Positions 43,716 through 52,362 of a stretch of DNA of 64,000 nt are shown piece by piece. The notes under the pieces are model-generated. The model did not search any database and was not told the origin of the DNA. It saw nothing but the letters and a program-made list of their open reading frames with translations. Position numbers and translations under genes: made by a program. Numbering within the stretch: position 1 is the stretch's first letter; each line of letters begins with the position of its first letter. The stretch comes from Cytophagales bacterium (GTDB lineage Bacteria > Bacteroidota > Bacteroidia > Cytophagales > Cyclobacteriaceae), in NCBI GenBank assembly GCA_020402945.1, contig JADBYQ010000036.1, forward strand, positions 1 through 64,000. Direction: 5' to 3'.

Positions 43716-45725
43716 ATGGCAAAGGCAGAAACTTTTAGGGAACAAATTCTCGATGGGATACCTGATGAATTACCCACACCAAGTGAGTTCGACTATGGGG
43801 TGAGTCACGCACCAAGGCGAAAAGACATTCTTACTCAAGAAGAAAAGCGTCTGGCTATTAGCAACGCACTTCGCTACTTTCATCCTCGCCATCACGCAGT
43901 TTTAGCACCTGAATTTTACACGGAGTTGCAAAAATTTGGACGGATTTATATGTATCGTTTTCGCCCAACGTATGAAATGAAGGCGAGGGCAATAGACGAC
44001 TATCCCTACCAATGTATTCAAGGTGCTGCCATTCAGTTAATGATTCAAAACAATTTGGATCCCCGGGTAGCGCAACATCCTCATGAGTTAATTACGTATG
44101 GCGGCAACGGTGCTGTTTTTCAAAATTGGGCGCAGTACTTACTTACCATGAAGTATTTGGCCACAATGAATGAAGACCAAACGTTGCACATTTATTCGGG
44201 TCATCCAATGGGTTTGTTTCCTTCTTCAAAAGAAGCGCCACGAGTTGTTGTTACCAACGGAATGATGATTCCAAATTATTCGAAACCAGATGATTGGGAA
44301 AAATTTAATGCGTTGGGTGTAACACAGTACGGACAGATGACTGCAGGCAGTTATATGTACATCGGTCCACAAGGAATTGTGCATGGCACGAACATTACCA
44401 TACTGAACGCTGGTCGCAAGATCTCAAAAAAAGGAGAAGGGCTAGCCGGCAAACTTTTTTTAACTTCAGGCCTTGGCGGAATGAGTGGCGCCCAACCTAA
44501 AGCAGGAAACATTGCTGGTTGCATCACGGTAGTAGCCGAAATAAACGAAGCTGCAACCCAGAAAAGATTTCAGCAAGGATGGGTCGATGAGGTGGTTAGT
44601 GATCTAAATGCTTTATGTCAACGCATTCGGAATGCGAAATCAAAAAAGGAAATTGTTTCGATTGCGTTTCAGGGCAATATTGTTGATGTGTGGCAAAAGC
44701 TTGCAGACGAAAACATATTTGTCGAGCTTGGCTCTGACCAGACTTCTTTGCACAATCCTTGGGCAGGAGGATACTATCCCGGAGGAATGAGTTTTGAAGA
44801 TTCTAACAGGTTGATGGTTGAGAACCCCGAGTTATTTAAACGTAAAGTTCAAGATTCACTTCGGAAGCAAGCACAAGCAATTAACACCCACGCATCTCGC
44901 GGCACTTATTTTTTCGATTACGGAAATGCATTTCTTTTGGAAGCATCCAGAGCGGAAGCCGATGTAATGGCAAGCAATGGGGTTGACTTTAAGTACCCGT
45001 CATATGTACAGGATATTATGGGTCCCATGTGTTTTGATTATGGCTTTGGGCCGTTTCGCTGGGTTTGTGCTTCAGGTAGACAAGAAGATTTAGATTACAC
45101 CGATGCACTAGCCGCAGAAATACTTTCTCAAATTGTTGTTTCAGCTCCCGATGAGATTCAATCACAATTGAAAGATAATATTGATTGGATACGTGCTGCG
45201 AAAGCGAACAACCTGGTGGTTGGTTCAAAAGCGAGAATACTGTATGCCGATGCGGAAGGGCGAATAAAAATTGCGGCTGCCTTTAATGAAGCTGTTGCGC
45301 AAGGAAAAATCGGTGTTGTTATTTTGGGTCGCGATCACCACGATGTTTCCGGTACTGACAGCCCTTATCGCGAGACATCCAATATTTATGATGGCTCTCG
45401 TTTCACGGCAGATATGGCTATACACAATGTGATTGGCGATTCGTTTCGCGGAGCAACATGGGTTTCCATCCATAATGGTGGCGGAGTTGGTTGGGGAGAG
45501 GTAATCAATGGCGGTTTTGGCATGTTGCTGGATGGTTCCGCCATGGCGGATCGAAAGTTGAAAAACATGTTGCATTTTGACGTGAACAATGGAATTGCGC
45601 GAAGAGCTTGGGCACGAAATACCGGGGCATTAACAAGTATCGAACGCGCGCAGCAGCAAAATCCAAGTTTGCAAGTGACTTCTACCTATTTGGCTGATGA
45701 AGCTGTTTTGAATAGATTGTTTTGA
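43716..45725 (+). CDS. hutU: urocanate hydratase
   Basis: Urocanase converts urocanate to imidazolonepropionate using bound NAD+ in histidine degradation. The family signature appears as GLGGMSGAQPKAGNIAG, with SGHPMGLFP before it and GRDHHDVSGTDSPYRET and NGGGVGWGEVINGG later. Its 669 residues are longer than the approximately 555 of the Pseudomonas enzyme and match the long form. No hutH, hutI or hutG is adjacent; its neighbours are lipid genes, so the rest of the pathway must lie elsewhere. Confidence 0.94.
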   Translation: MAKAETFREQILDGIPDELPTPSEFDYGVSHAPRRKDILTQEEKRLAISNALRYFHPRHHAVLAPEFYTELQKFGRIYMYRFRPTYEMKARAIDDYPYQCIQGAAIQLMIQNNLDPRVAQHPHELITYGGNGAVFQNWAQYLLTMKYLATMNEDQTLHIYSGHPMGLFPSSKEAPRVVVTNGMMIPNYSKPDDWEKFNALGVTQYGQMTAGSYMYIGPQGIVHGTNITILNAGRKISKKGEGLAGKLFLTSGLGGMSGAQPKAGNIAGCITVVAEINEAATQKRFQQGWVDEVVSDLNALCQRIRNAKSKKEIVSIAFQGNIVDVWQKLADENIFVELGSDQTSLHNPWAGGYYPGGMSFEDSNRLMVENPELFKRKVQDSLRKQAQAINTHASRGTYFFDYGNAFLLEASRAEADVMASNGVDFKYPSYVQDIMGPMCFDYGFGPFRWVCASGRQEDLDYTDALAAEILSQIVVSAPDEIQSQLKDNIDWIRAAKANNLVVGSKARILYADAEGRIKIAAAFNEAVAQGKIGVVILGRDHHDVSGTDSPYRETSNIYDGSRFTADMAIHNVIGDSFRGATWVSIHNGGGVGWGEVINGGFGMLLDGSAMADRKLKNMLHFDVNNGIARRAWARNTGALTSIERAQQQNPSLQVTSTYLADEAVLNRLF

Positions 45726-45726
45726 T

Positions 45727-46296
45727 ATGAGATGGTTGCTAGTACTCGTTTTTAAGTGGATGGGTTGGAAAACTCAAGGAGATGTTCCTCAAAATATCAA
45801 TAAATATATTGTTGCAGTAGCGCCACATACCAGCAACTGGGATTTTGTGATCGGTATCTTAGCGCGAAGTGTTCTGAATATTCAGAGTGCAAAATTTATT
45901 GGGAAAGATTCGCTCTTCAAGCCTCCACTTGGGTGGTTTTTCAGGGCGGTAGGAGGTTATCCCGTTGACCGGTCTGGCCATAAAGATATGACGGATCAAA
46001 TCGCTCATATTTTCGACCAACACGAAAAATTTATTTTGGGTTTGGCTCCCGAAGGCACTCGGAAAAAAGTAGACAAGCTAAGGACTGGTTTCTACTACAT
46101 TGCAAAGAAGGCCAATGTGCCAATTGTTCCGGTTGGGTTTGATTTTGCCACAAAAACCGTGGTTGTAGCGAAGCCTTTTTATCCCACAGATGATTTTGAT
46201 TCTGACATGAAAACTCTGTTTAACTTTTATTCTGGTATTACTGGAAAAAATAAGGAGTTGGGCCTATCTGGAGAAACACCTTTGCGGAAAAAGTAA
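45727..46296 (+). CDS. PlsC-like acyltransferase
   Basis: This is a 1-acyl-glycerol-3-phosphate acyltransferase-like protein of 189 residues. The catalytic HxxxxD motif is APHTSNWDF (H34, D39) and the substrate-binding motif is LAPEGTRKK. It is shorter than true PlsC and lacks a clear N-terminal membrane helix, so an acyltransferase acting on another lipid is possible. It starts one base after hutU and is probably co-transcribed, perhaps only for economy. Confidence 0.87.
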   Translation: MRWLLVLVFKWMGWKTQGDVPQNINKYIVAVAPHTSNWDFVIGILARSVLNIQSAKFIGKDSLFKPPLGWFFRAVGGYPVDRSGHKDMTDQIAHIFDQHEKFILGLAPEGTRKKVDKLRTGFYYIAKKANVPIVPVGFDFATKTVVVAKPFYPTDDFDSDMKTLFNFYSGITGKNKELGLSGETPLRKK

Positions 46297-46457
46297 AAAA
46301 CTATTATCATCCGAGTAAATTATAAATTGAGCGGGGGAAAGCGCGGAGGGGGTGGCTTTGAGAGTCCAAAAAAAACCTCTTGAATGAGTCAGAATACCAA
46401 TGTTTTTCAAAAAATTATTGTTAGTCGGATGACAGTAGTAAAAAACAAAAAAAGTTC

Positions 46458-46487
46458 TTGTGGTTGCCTTTTTTTGGATTAGTTTTG
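46458..46487 (+). promoter_or_regulatory. strong Bacteroidota-type promoter of the outer-membrane barrel gene
   Basis: TTG (46458-46460), exactly 19 bases, then TAGTTTTG (46480-46487), both perfect to consensus. The leader of about 35 bases is A/T-rich and repeats TAAATT, without a Shine-Dalgarno sequence. Confidence 0.75.
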
Positions 46488-46525
46488 ATGAACCTAAACA
46501 TAAATTAAATTTAAATTAAACTAGT

Positions 46526-47122
46526 ATGAAAAAAGTTGTTTTTGTTTTACTCTTTTTGTTTGCAGTAGTTAGTCAGTCATTCTCTCAGGCATCAATTGCC
46601 CTTGGGGTTAAAGGGGGCTTAAATTTTGCAAATGTTGACGCAAGCAGTCCAAGCACTGCTTATAACAGCAAAACCGGATATCACGCAGGCGCGTATCTCT
46701 CGATTAAGTTGGCCAAAATTGGAATCCAGCCTGAAATCATTTTTTCCAGACAGGGCTCGTCTATTAAGCCCTTAAATGGAACTAGCCTTGATACTCGTTT
46801 TGACTATGTAAATATTCCAGTAATATTGAAATTGTATTTGGTTGGCGGACTCAATCTTCAAGCTGGTCCGCAGTTTGGGTTTTTGGCGAGCGCAAGTCAA
46901 GATGCCGTTGCTGGTGGTTCAGTGGATATTAAAAACACGTTAAAAAGTTCTGATATCACTGCTGCACTAGGTCTAGGCTGGGATCTTCCCTTTGGATTAA
47001 ATATTGATGCTCGTTATAATTTGGGGCTTACAAAAATTAATGATGTTGCAGGATCTGCTGATGCAAAAAACCAGGTAATTCAAGTTTCAGTTGGCTTCAA
47101 TTTGTTGAAGTTTGGTAATTAG
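46526..47122 (+). CDS. outer-membrane beta-barrel protein (PorT-like)
   Basis: A signal peptide (MKKVVFVLLFLFAVVSQSFS) leads an eight-strand type barrel of the OMP_b-brl family. It opens with ALGVKGGLNFANV, has alternating hydrophobic strands throughout (GYHAGAYLSIKLAKIGIQPE, NIPVILKLYLVGGLNLQAGP) and ends in VSVGFNLLKFGN. Such proteins are abundant small barrels; a link to T9SS protein PorT is by fold only. It has its own strong promoter and terminator. Confidence 0.85.
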   Translation: MKKVVFVLLFLFAVVSQSFSQASIALGVKGGLNFANVDASSPSTAYNSKTGYHAGAYLSIKLAKIGIQPEIIFSRQGSSIKPLNGTSLDTRFDYVNIPVILKLYLVGGLNLQAGPQFGFLASASQDAVAGGSVDIKNTLKSSDITAALGLGWDLPFGLNIDARYNLGLTKINDVAGSADAKNQVIQVSVGFNLLKFGN

Positions 47123-47145
47123 TAGTTTCCTGAAGAATTTTTAAG

Positions 47146-47180
47146 AGCCAATCTTGAATCAAGATTGGCTTTTTATTTTT
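47146..47180 (+). terminator. rho-independent terminator after the barrel gene
   Basis: An 11-bp perfect stem, AGCCAATCTTG (47146-47156) with CAAGATTGGCT (47160-47170), and a three-base loop are followed by TTTTATTTTT. It ends only six bases before the folC start, and its T tract forms a TATTTTTG box (47174-47181), which could double as the folC -7 element. Confidence 0.92.
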
Positions 47181-47185
47181 GCACC

Positions 47186-48466
47186 ATGTTGATTTCGAGT
47201 TACCAACTGGCAATAGAATACCTTTATCAAAACCTACCGATGTTTCAACGTATAGGTGCTGTTGCGTACAAAGCCGACCTATTCAACACGATAAAATTGT
47301 GTAATGCCCTAGGCAATCCTCAAAACAAATTCAAAAGTATACACATAGCAGGAACCAACGGAAAGGGAAGCAGTTCGCACATGCTGGCGGCTATTTTGCA
47401 AACGGCAGGTTACAAAACCGGATTGTACACTTCACCTCACCTTAAAGAATTTACCGAACGAATCAGAATCAATGGTATAGAAATTGACCAAGCTTCTGTC
47501 GTTGATTTTGTGCTACGCTTTAAGCCAACAATAGAAGAGGTCAAGCCTTCGTTTTTTGAGATCACCGTGGCGATGGCTTTTGAGTACTTTGCCCAACAGC
47601 AAGTTGATGTAGCGGTGATTGAAGTAGGGCTTGGGGGGAGGCTGGATTCGACCAATGTGATTACTCCGATGGTTTCGTTGATTACCAATATTAGTTGGGA
47701 TCACCAGGATTTGCTCGGTGACACATTGCCAAAAATTGCGTTTGAAAAGGCAGGAATCATAAAACAAAGTGTTCCTGTAATCATCAGCGAAAGAAACGCT
47801 TTAGTGGACGATGTGTTCAGCGAAAAATCTCTTACGACTAAAAGCTCAATACAATTTGCGACTGATGATTGGGAAGTAAGCCAATTAACAGATAGCTATA
47901 GCGTATTCCATAAGGGCAAAACAGAAGAATATGTGTTGGATTTGAAAGGTGCCTATCAGCGAAATAATTTGGCTGGAGTATTGGCCACTGTCGAGGTGTT
48001 GCAGAGTAAGGGGTTTCATATTGAAGCCAGTCATGTGCGTCAAGCGCTGAAAAGTGTTATCAACCTAACAGGATTGAAGGGAAGATGGCAGTTATTGGGA
48101 GCCAAGCCTACCATCATTTGCGATACCGGACATAATGAAGGAGGAGTGAAGGAGGTTGTAGCCCAACTCGGCAAACAAGATTTTCGTAAACTTTTTATAG
48201 TCTGGGGAAGCGTGAAAGACAAAGACATCACTACTATTCTGTCATTGTTGCCTAAAGAAGCTTATTATTTTTTTTGTGAAGCCAAGATTCCGAGAGCCAT
48301 GAATGCGGGCGAATTGTTCCGACAGGCTGCCGCGCATCAATTGAAGGGCGAGGTTGTACCTGACGTAAATGAAGCGATCGAAACAGCGAAAAGAATGAGC
48401 GGTGAAAATGATCTTATTTTTATTGGAGGCAGCACCTTTGTGGTTGCCGAAATTGAAGGCTTATGA
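47186..48466 (+). CDS. folC: folylpolyglutamate/dihydrofolate synthase
   Basis: This Mur-ligase-like enzyme adds glutamate to dihydropteroate and to folates. The P-loop is GTNGKGSSSHMLA, followed by KTGLYTSPHLKEFTERI; later blocks include EVGLGGRLDSTN and the C-terminal domain. ATG 47186 (MLISSYQLAIEYLY, 426 residues) is the family-like start; the open frame seven codons upstream would begin inside the terminator. The next gene overlaps by four bases. Confidence 0.94.
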   Translation: MLISSYQLAIEYLYQNLPMFQRIGAVAYKADLFNTIKLCNALGNPQNKFKSIHIAGTNGKGSSSHMLAAILQTAGYKTGLYTSPHLKEFTERIRINGIEIDQASVVDFVLRFKPTIEEVKPSFFEITVAMAFEYFAQQQVDVAVIEVGLGGRLDSTNVITPMVSLITNISWDHQDLLGDTLPKIAFEKAGIIKQSVPVIISERNALVDDVFSEKSLTTKSSIQFATDDWEVSQLTDSYSVFHKGKTEEYVLDLKGAYQRNNLAGVLATVEVLQSKGFHIEASHVRQALKSVINLTGLKGRWQLLGAKPTIICDTGHNEGGVKEVVAQLGKQDFRKLFIVWGSVKDKDITTILSLLPKEAYYFFCEAKIPRAMNAGELFRQAAAHQLKGEVVPDVNEAIETAKRMSGENDLIFIGGSTFVVAEIEGL

Positions 48467-49122
48467 AGAGCAAGTTGAAGCGATTTGAGATTATTGCCGG
48501 GCGGCAAAATGTAATTGAGCCGGGCAAAGAGCTGTTTAATACTATCAAGGGAAAATGGCGTGACGTTTTTTTTAAAAATCAACACCCCATCACAATTGAA
48601 CTGGCTTGTGGCAGAGGCGAGTATTCCGTCAATCTTGCCCGGCAATTTCCTGACCGGAACTACATTGGCGTTGATAAGAAAGGAGACCGCCTTTGGAAAG
48701 GTAGTACGTGGGCAGTAGAAGATAACTTACAGAATGTTGCTTTCTTGCGAACAGGTATTTTATTCATTGAAAGTTTCTTTGAAGTGGGTGAGGTGAACGA
48801 GGTATGGCTCACTTTTCCTGATCCACTCCCTCGAAAAAGGGACGCGAAAAGAAGATTGTCGAGCACACGATATCTAGATATGTATAAAAAAATACTAGCA
48901 CCAGATGGCTACTTTCGGTTTAAAACAGATAACACCGATCTATTCAACTTTACTTTAGAAGAACTGGGCTATCGCAATGATCTGGTGGATTTTAAATATA
49001 CACATGATCTTTATCAATCGGTGCTTCGGCCAGAGTGTTTTGATATCAAGACCAAATACGAAGAGATGTTCTCCGCACAAGGTGAAGTAATCAAGTATTT
49101 GCGTTTTCGCTTTGCTCACTAA
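48463..49122 (+). CDS. trmB: tRNA (guanine-N7)-methyltransferase
   Basis: TrmB makes m7G46 in the tRNA variable loop. The SAM-binding motif is ELACGRGEYSVNLAR, and the signature after the fourth strand is LTFPDPLPRKRDAKRRL. The C-terminal RFKTDNTDLFNF block is also typical. Its 219 residues match the family. Its ATG overlaps the folC stop (ATGA), so the genes are coupled. Confidence 0.95.
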   Translation: MKSKLKRFEIIAGRQNVIEPGKELFNTIKGKWRDVFFKNQHPITIELACGRGEYSVNLARQFPDRNYIGVDKKGDRLWKGSTWAVEDNLQNVAFLRTGILFIESFFEVGEVNEVWLTFPDPLPRKRDAKRRLSSTRYLDMYKKILAPDGYFRFKTDNTDLFNFTLEELGYRNDLVDFKYTHDLYQSVLRPECFDIKTKYEEMFSAQGEVIKYLRFRFAH

Positions 49123-49189
49123 AAAAAGAGGAAACATTGAGTTAACATTTTGGTAATTTGGTATTTTAACAACAGCGATCTCGAAATTG

Positions 49190-49197
49190 TAATTTTG
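49190..49197 (+). promoter_or_regulatory. -7 box upstream of the LpxH-like gene
   Basis: TAATTTTG matches TAnnTTTG exactly, 16 bases before the start codon; no TTG is present at 19-21 bases. Confidence 0.4.
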
Positions 49198-49213
49198 TGT
49201 ACCAAACCTACCG

Positions 49214-50065
49214 ATGGGAAAAAGAAAGCGAGATGTTGAACTAGTTATCATATCGGATGTTCATCTAGGTACCTACGGTTGCCACTCAGAAGAGCTACTT
49301 CGCTATTTAAAATCAATAAAGCCAAAACGGATCATTCTTAACGGAGACATCATTGACATGTGGCAGTTTAGCAAACGCTACTGGCCCAAATCGCACATGC
49401 AGGTGGTGAAGCACATTACAAGCTTAATTGCTAAAGGAACCAAGATTACCTATCTAACGGGCAACCACGATGAGATGCTGCGAAAGTTCGCTGGCTTCAG
49501 ATTGGGATCTTTTCAAATTGGCAATAAAAAAGTCCTCTCGTTGAATGGCCAATCCGCTTGGGTTTTTCATGGCGATGTATTTGATGTGACGATGAAGTAT
49601 TCCAAATGGCTGGCCAAATTGGGTGCGATTGGCTACGACACCCTGATACTTATTAATTCGTTTGTGAATTTCATTTTGAAAGCTTTTGGCCGTGGAAAAA
49701 TCTCTCTTTCCAAGCGCGTGAAAGACAGTGTGAAGCAAGCGGTCAAATTTATTAATGACTTTGAACAAACGGCTGCTGATATTGCGATCTCCAATGGCTA
49801 TCAATTTGTCATCTGCGGCCATATTCACCAGCCAGAAATGAGAAAGATTACCACAGAAAAAGGAGAGGTGATGTATTTGAATTCGGGCGATTGGGTCGAG
49901 AACCTGACTTCGCTTGAGTACAATCAGGGCGCGTGGAAGATATATCGCTATAGTGAAGACTTGCATGCTCAAAAAATAAAGCTTTCTAAACACGCTCGCA
50001 ACACGTTAGATAATGACGAGATTTTTAAAGACCTTGTCAATGAATTTCTTTCCACGAAAAAATGA
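49214..50065 (+). CDS. LpxH-like metallophosphoesterase (UDP-2,3-diacylglucosamine diphosphatase family)
   Basis: This is a calcineurin-type phosphatase with the motifs ISDVHLG (D15, H17), LNGDIIDMW, LTGNHDE, FHGDVFD and CGHIHQPE. The His-Gly replacement pattern and 283-residue length suit the LpxH/LpxH2 group, which cleaves UDP-2,3-diacylglucosamine in lipid A synthesis. The C-terminal extension is basic. It overlaps the following glycosyltransferase gene by four bases; such pairs suggest action on a shared envelope lipid, but the substrate is inferred. Confidence 0.82.
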   Translation: MGKRKRDVELVIISDVHLGTYGCHSEELLRYLKSIKPKRIILNGDIIDMWQFSKRYWPKSHMQVVKHITSLIAKGTKITYLTGNHDEMLRKFAGFRLGSFQIGNKKVLSLNGQSAWVFHGDVFDVTMKYSKWLAKLGAIGYDTLILINSFVNFILKAFGRGKISLSKRVKDSVKQAVKFINDFEQTAADIAISNGYQFVICGHIHQPEMRKITTEKGEVMYLNSGDWVENLTSLEYNQGAWKIYRYSEDLHAQKIKLSKHARNTLDNDEIFKDLVNEFLSTKK

Positions 50066-51057
50066 AAATTCTTTACGCTATACAAGGCACCGGCAATGGT
50101 CACCTGAGCCGTGCTGTTGATATTATTCCTGAACTTAGAAAACACGGTGAACTTGACCTATTTGTAAGTGGTGCACAAGCGGAGATCGTATTGCCCTATC
50201 CGGTGAAATATAAATCAAAAGGGCTAAGCTTTTACTTTGGCAAAAGTGGCGGAATCAATTTTCTAAAGACGTTTCAAAAGAACAGCTCAAAAGATGTCAT
50301 TAAAGAAATCAAGAGCTTTCCAGTTGAAAACTACGACCTGGTAGTGAATGATTTTGAGCCCATTTCTGCCTGGGCCTGCAGGAAAAAGGAAGTGAGGTGC
50401 GTGTCGTTGAGTCATCAAGCTGCGTTGCTATCGAAAAAATCACCACGGCCAAAAATCGTTGACCCTTTCGGGGAATGGATGATTCGAAACTATGCACCCG
50501 TCAAAAAATATATCGGGTTTCATTTCGAGGAGTACGATAAAAACATTTTTACACCTGTTATCCGAAGAGCTATCCGGGAGGCTCGCACCAAAGATCTAGG
50601 TCATTACACGGTATACCTACCGGCCTATGATGATAAGAAGTTGGTTCAGCGCTTGCTCAAGATTTCCAAGGTAAAATGGCATATTTTCTCCAAGCATACT
50701 AAGAGTGCCTATCATGTGGGGCGCATCTCGGTGTATCCTATTAGTGGCGTTGATTTTGTGGAGAGCGTGGTCTCGAGTTCGGGTGTGGTTTGTGGGGCTG
50801 GCTTCGAAACACCCGCAGAAGTATTGCATTTGCGTAAAAAATTGTTGGTTGTGCCGATGAAAACGCAATACGAACAGCATTGCAATGCAGCCGCCTTGAA
50901 AAAATTGGGCGTGCCAGTGTTGAAAAAAGTTAAAAAGAAAACCATCAAGCGTGTTGAGCAATGGATTGATGAGAACAGCCTACTGGATATTTCCTTTCCT
51001 GATATTGCTGGCGTAGCAGTGGAAAAATTGATTGAGAAGTATGGCTCAACGTCATAG
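50062..51057 (+). CDS. glycosyltransferase-like protein (GT-B, MurG/MJ1255-type)
   Basis: This is a cytoplasmic GT-B fold protein of 331 residues. It opens with ILYAIQGTGNGHLSRAVDI, the nucleotide-sugar transferase N-terminal loop of the MurG/UgtP-like group. Its C-terminal half has the donor-site pattern SSSGVVCGAGFETPAEVLH, followed by the basic LVVPMKTQYEQHCNA. It starts in the stop codon of the LpxH-like phosphatase. The acceptor may be diacylglycerol or another membrane lipid; this cannot be settled from sequence. Confidence 0.8.
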   Translation: MKILYAIQGTGNGHLSRAVDIIPELRKHGELDLFVSGAQAEIVLPYPVKYKSKGLSFYFGKSGGINFLKTFQKNSSKDVIKEIKSFPVENYDLVVNDFEPISAWACRKKEVRCVSLSHQAALLSKKSPRPKIVDPFGEWMIRNYAPVKKYIGFHFEEYDKNIFTPVIRRAIREARTKDLGHYTVYLPAYDDKKLVQRLLKISKVKWHIFSKHTKSAYHVGRISVYPISGVDFVESVVSSSGVVCGAGFETPAEVLHLRKKLLVVPMKTQYEQHCNAAALKKLGVPVLKKVKKKTIKRVEQWIDENSLLDISFPDIAGVAVEKLIEKYGSTS

Positions 51058-51119
51058 CAGTAATTTGATAACGCTGCAATAAAACTTCAATCATATGTGA
51101 AAGGTATCTTTTCCACGAA

Positions 51120-51803
51120 ATGGGAAGAGCCTATCGAATTTTGGTGGTGGACGATGATCCTGATATTCTCGAGTTGCTTCGATATAACTTGTCGCGAGAA
51201 GGGTTCAAGACAAGGGTGGTAGAAAATAGCCAGGAAGCAATTGGTGTAGCCCTTAGCTTTCGACCTGATTTAATTATCCTTGATATAATGATGCCCGCGC
51301 CTTCTGGGATTGAGTTATGCAAGCAGCTTCGCAGCTTACCCCAATTCAAGGATACTTACATCTTTTTTCTTACGGCACGGTCGGAGCATTATTATCAAGA
51401 TGCTGCCCTCGACACGGGTGGCGATGATTTTATTGAGAAGATTGTTGGCTTACGCGCCCTGACTAATAAAGTGGCAACGGTTTTGAAGGAAGAATTTATT
51501 ATAAGGAAAAGTGTGCCCTCAGTAATTTCTGGCAATTTGGTTATCCATCGTAAAGCAGCTTTGGCTTATTTGAAGGGAATTCCTATCAAATTTTCTAAAC
51601 CAGAATTTGAGTTGCTTTTCTTCTTTGCGCAGAACCCCAAGAAGGTAATAAGTTTGGAGAATTTAGTGAATAACATCTGGGGCTCTGAAGTTTATTCAGC
51701 CACCAGTTCTATTGAATCTTACATCGAGAGCATAGCGCAAAAGCTCGGGGGAAAGTGGATGACCAGTTTAGGTAATGGGAGATATAAGTTCAGCCCTCAC
51801 TAG
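51120..51803 (+). CDS. OmpR-family response regulator
   Basis: A receiver domain (residues 5-120) has the acidic pair in VVDDDPD, phospho-acceptor aspartate in LIILDIMMP and threonine in FLTARS. The usual DDYITKPF segment is DDFIEKIVG, so the conserved lysine is present but the cis-proline is replaced. A winged-helix output domain follows (about 135-227, with SKPEFELLFFFAQNPKKVIS). No sensor kinase is adjacent; the orphan kinase at 2115-4004 is far away. The gene converges on the next one with a 14-base 3' overlap. Confidence 0.9.
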   Translation: MGRAYRILVVDDDPDILELLRYNLSREGFKTRVVENSQEAIGVALSFRPDLIILDIMMPAPSGIELCKQLRSLPQFKDTYIFFLTARSEHYYQDAALDTGGDDFIEKIVGLRALTNKVATVLKEEFIIRKSVPSVISGNLVIHRKAALAYLKGIPIKFSKPEFELLFFFAQNPKKVISLENLVNNIWGSEVYSATSSIESYIESIAQKLGGKWMTSLGNGRYKFSPH

Positions 51804-52362
51804 TCTCCAATTGCTCAAGAACGGTTGATAAGTGATCATATTCTTTTAACCCGGGCATCGCTTCATTTTCTCCGGTTAGTACAAAGCCGGCTATTGGCAA
51901 GCTGAGTAGGTCAACCAGACTAATCGGCTGGTGTTTCTCGATGGAAACCAAAACCTTATGCTTTAGTGCGTTTAGCTTTTCAAGTTCGGTAAAGGAGATA
52001 TTGCTGGTCACTATAAATTGAATTCTTTGGGAGAGCGTTGACAAATATTCGATTTTTGGTAGTTGTCCCTCGTTGATCCGCAAGATTAATGGTAACGAAC
52101 TTTCTTTGGCTACTGTGGAGAGTTGATCGGTGTTCGCTAAAATAAAGTCGGCATCATATTCGTTTACATCATGCTGCTCTCGGGATTCACTTATGTCTAG
52201 AATCATACTTGGCCCTTGTACCCAGCCCTTGATGGCCGCAAAAAGAGCCGGATTAACATGCGCCACCGGGCAGGCCAGCAATTGAACGCCCATTCCTGAA
52301 CAATACCGAGCCTCGCTTAGATTGCAAATATTTTCTACCAGTACGCTCGTTTTGAGTGTCAT
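51790..52362 (-). CDS. TIM-barrel-like protein, possibly a degenerate TrpF relative
   Basis: This 190-residue protein has strand-helix alternation typical of a small TIM barrel. Its opening, VLVENICNLSEARYCSGMGV, resembles the TrpF start (KICGITNLEDA...AGAD), but the KICG catalytic cysteine position is not conserved, so isomerase activity is doubtful. No trp genes are adjacent; trpBA at the left edge lies 50 kb away. The start is ATG 52362, whose CAT complement overlaps the ATG of the divergent lipoprotein gene (CATG at 52360-52363). Confidence 0.55.
   Translation of the reverse strand: MTLKTSVLVENICNLSEARYCSGMGVQLLACPVAHVNPALFAAIKGWVQGPSMILDISESREQHDVNEYDADFILANTDQLSTVAKESSLPLILRINEGQLPKIEYLSTLSQRIQFIVTSNISFTELEKLNALKHKVLVSIEKHQPISLVDLLSLPIAGFVLTGENEAMPGLKEYDHLSTVLEQLETSEG

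Noticed and set aside
43716-45725. Histidine-degradation (hut) operon
   Set aside because: Only hutU is present; flanking genes are lipid-related.
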